Shown: in pieces, positions 62,287 to 64,000 of the stretch
Numbering within the stretch: the stretch's first letter is position 1
Layout: each line of letters opens with the position of its first letter
From: Bacteroidales bacterium
Lineage (GTDB): Bacteria > Bacteroidota > Bacteroidia > Bacteroidales > UBA932
Direction of reading: 5' to 3'
Assembly (NCBI GenBank): GCA_022648685.1
Contig: JALCMW010000005.1
Coordinates: forward strand, 1 to 64,000
DNA length: 64,000 nucleotides
Notes under the pieces: model-generated
Seen by the model: the letters and a program-made list of their open reading frames with translations, nothing else
What the model was told of the DNA's origin: nothing
The model's database searches: none
Made by a program: the position numbers and the translations under genes

Positions 62287-64000
62287 ATGAAAAAGGCCGC
62301 TGCAATAGCATTATCAGTTTTTATGTTGCCATTTATGGCTAATGCACAGTCAGGCGTAATGGAAGTACACCCGGCTTCAGGCAATAACGGCAAGATCCTG
62401 ACTATGGAGGAAACTATTCTGGGAAGAAACATCCGGCCAGAGTACGTATATTGCGGATGGACAAAAAACGGACTGCTAACAGTAAGGAACAGGGACAGCA
62501 TGTCGGTAATGTATCCGGAAACAGGAAAGACGGAGAAATGGGAAAAAGAAAAGCCTGATGCAGATAAATATGTACCTGAAAACGCAGAGAACAGGACGGC
62601 AAGCTCAATCGGCAATATTGCATTCACGATCGGCAAGAGTCTGTATTACACCGACAAAAACGGAAACACATATACGATAGCCGGAAGTAAAAACAATCAG
62701 GTAACATACGGACAGTTGGTAAGCCGGAACGAATTCGGAATCGACGGAGGAATATTCTGGTCTCCTGACGGTAAAAAAATCGCATTTTACAGAAAAGACG
62801 AATCCAAAGTTACGGATTTTCCTCTTTTGGATATAAATTCGCGAACCGGAAGCTTGTTCACTATAAAATATCCAATGAACGGCATGGGATCGGAAAACGT
62901 CAGGCTAGGCATATACGATCTGGCAGCGAACACAGTCGTTTATGCAGCTGCTGATGATTTCGGCTATGATCAATATCTCACGAACATAAGCTGGTCTCCC
63001 GACGGCAGATTCATATTCATACAGGTATTGGACCGTACGCAGAAACATCTTCATCTGAATATGTATTCTTCTTCAGACGGCCGTTTTGTAAAAACCATAC
63101 TTACCGAAAATAACGACAAATACGTCGAGCCTTTGGACAAACTGCATTTCCTGAAAGGGACTTATACATTCATATACAGGACGGACAATCGGGACGGATA
63201 CAGGAATCTGTATCTTTGCGATACGTTGTGCAACGTGAGAAGACTTACCGGAACCGATGCGGATGTCGAATATGTATCCAACGACGGGAAAGCTGTTTAC
63301 TATACTTCTGCAGAAGTCTCCCCTGTCGAAAATCATCTTTTCAGAGTAATTGTAAAAAACAATAAATCCGGTAAACTAAATAAAGCGAAATTCGGAAAAC
63401 CGGAAAGGTTGACATCCGAAAAAGGCTGGCATTCCATAACAATGTCCCCGGACTGCAAATGGTACGCCGATACTTACAGCAGCATCAATACCCCAGGAGT
63501 CACATTCCTTAAATCATCCGACGGCAAAATCACAAGGAGAATCTCGGTTTCAAGTGACCCGTTGAAGAACTATGAGACAGGTGAAGTGGATTTGGGAACG
63601 GTAAAAAGCGCAGACGGCAAATACGATAATTACTATCGTCTCATCAAGCCTGTGAATTTTGACCCGACCAAGAAATATCCTCTCATACTTTATGTATACG
63701 GAGGACCACATTCCCAACTGGTCCGCAATTCTTGGCTGGCAAGCATACGGATGTGGGAAATGTATATGGCTGAACGTGGTTATCTGGTTTATGTCCAGGA
63801 TAACAGGGGGACACAAAACAGAGGGGCGGATTACGAAAAAGCAATTCACGATTACTGCGGACAGGCGGAAATGGCCGATCAGATGGAAGGGATAAAAATG
63901 CTGGAATCACTTCCTTTCGTAGATTCCTCACGGATAGGAGTACACGGGTGGAGTTACGGAGGGTTCATGACGATTTCCCTTATAACCAATCATCCCGGAG
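62287..64000 (+). CDS. DPP IV-like S9B prolyl oligopeptidase family peptidase (partial)
   Basis: The gene is open at the window edge, so it is missing from the ORF track; I read it from the ATG at 62287 to the last base (571 codons). It begins with a signal peptide (MKKAAAIALSVFMLPFMANA). The N-terminal beta-propeller follows, with WSPDGKKIAFYRKDES and WSPDGRFIFIQVLDR, then the alpha/beta-hydrolase domain with YPLILYVYGGPHSQLV, DNRGTQNRGADYEK and the nucleophile Ser in VHGWSYGGFM. The catalytic Asp and His lie beyond 64000. It probably cleaves X-Pro (or X-Ala) dipeptides in the periplasm. Confidence 0.93.
   Translation, partial: MKKAAAIALSVFMLPFMANAQSGVMEVHPASGNNGKILTMEETILGRNIRPEYVYCGWTKNGLLTVRNRDSMSVMYPETGKTEKWEKEKPDADKYVPENAENRTASSIGNIAFTIGKSLYYTDKNGNTYTIAGSKNNQVTYGQLVSRNEFGIDGGIFWSPDGKKIAFYRKDESKVTDFPLLDINSRTGSLFTIKYPMNGMGSENVRLGIYDLAANTVVYAAADDFGYDQYLTNISWSPDGRFIFIQVLDRTQKHLHLNMYSSSDGRFVKTILTENNDKYVEPLDKLHFLKGTYTFIYRTDNRDGYRNLYLCDTLCNVRRLTGTDADVEYVSNDGKAVYYTSAEVSPVENHLFRVIVKNNKSGKLNKAKFGKPERLTSEKGWHSITMSPDCKWYADTYSSINTPGVTFLKSSDGKITRRISVSSDPLKNYETGEVDLGTVKSADGKYDNYYRLIKPVNFDPTKKYPLILYVYGGPHSQLVRNSWLASIRMWEMYMAERGYLVYVQDNRGTQNRGADYEKAIHDYCGQAEMADQMEGIKMLESLPFVDSSRIGVHGWSYGGFMTISLITNHPG

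Overview
The window looks like a chromosomal segment of a member of the Bacteroidota, most likely order Bacteroidales; I cannot fix the genus. Four observations support this. Start codons lack Shine-Dalgarno sequences. Promoters follow the Bacteroidales pattern TTTG-N19-TAnnTTTG, with several near-perfect copies. The gene content is typical of the group: DUF4301, GIN-domain lipoprotein, FadL/OmpP1 porin, CarboxypepD_reg-type outer-membrane barrel protein, bacterial V-type ATPase with DUF2764, Na+-pumping decarboxylase, and DPP IV-like S9 peptidase. Genes are densely packed, and no transposase, integrase, CRISPR array or rRNA was seen.

Layout. 1-1220 is the only long non-coding stretch. It holds a 57-codon ORF with a signal peptide (probably a truncated remnant), an array of three 67-bp elements bounded by 9-bp inverted repeats, and three 43-bp tandem repeats that arose from the 3' end of hisIE. 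1221-8043 (minus) is a his operon, hisG-D-CB-H-A-F-IE. HisC and HisB are fused, and the operon is preceded by a leader peptide with four consecutive His codons and a terminator/antiterminator, so it is probably controlled by attenuation. 8150-12317 (plus) is proC-proB-proA plus an unassigned methyltransferase-like gene, facing purN. 13010-17289 holds two outer-membrane proteins. 17491-20771 (plus) encodes a fused AmmeMemoRadiSam B-A protein, its radical SAM partner and TrmO. 20820-22606 is a LytS/LytR-type two-component pair, followed by a convergent GH3 glucosidase lipoprotein, a GT39-type membrane glycosyltransferase and an FlK-type thioesterase.

27290-41734 contains a YqiA-esterase/pseudo-nucleotidase fusion, a deoxyhypusine-synthase-like enzyme, an ABC transporter/GntR/GIN operon with a palindromic operator at its promoter, and ffh. 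It continues with lysA, lipoprotein and serine-hydrolase genes, DUF4301, pdxB, a DciA-like protein, recF and a TPR membrane protein. YebC follows.

42743-54339 is the bioenergetic core: a four-gene Na+-translocating (methylmalonyl-CoA type) decarboxylase operon, then a seven-gene V-type ATPase operon with its own promoter. The K subunit carries residues resembling the Na+ ligands of Enterococcus NtpK, so the two operons may share a sodium circuit. 54419-64000 holds L31 type B, a divergent NamZ/DUF1343 protein, a phosphoglucosamine/phosphomannomutase, a DUF486 protein, tRNA-Glu(CTC) and a HAD hydrolase. The rest is a thioredoxin/permease/ArsR cluster reading into phosphoglycerate mutase, a CE2-like SGNH esterase, and a DPP IV-like peptidase cut by the window edge.

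The items most worth a second look are the his attenuator, the HisC-HisB fusion without a phosphatase domain, the esterase/pseudo-nucleotidase fusion with two lost catalytic Asp residues, the GntR operator, the lamin-tail/OadG fusion, and the repeat arrays at the left edge. All assignments rest on reading the sequence and family knowledge; no searches were run.
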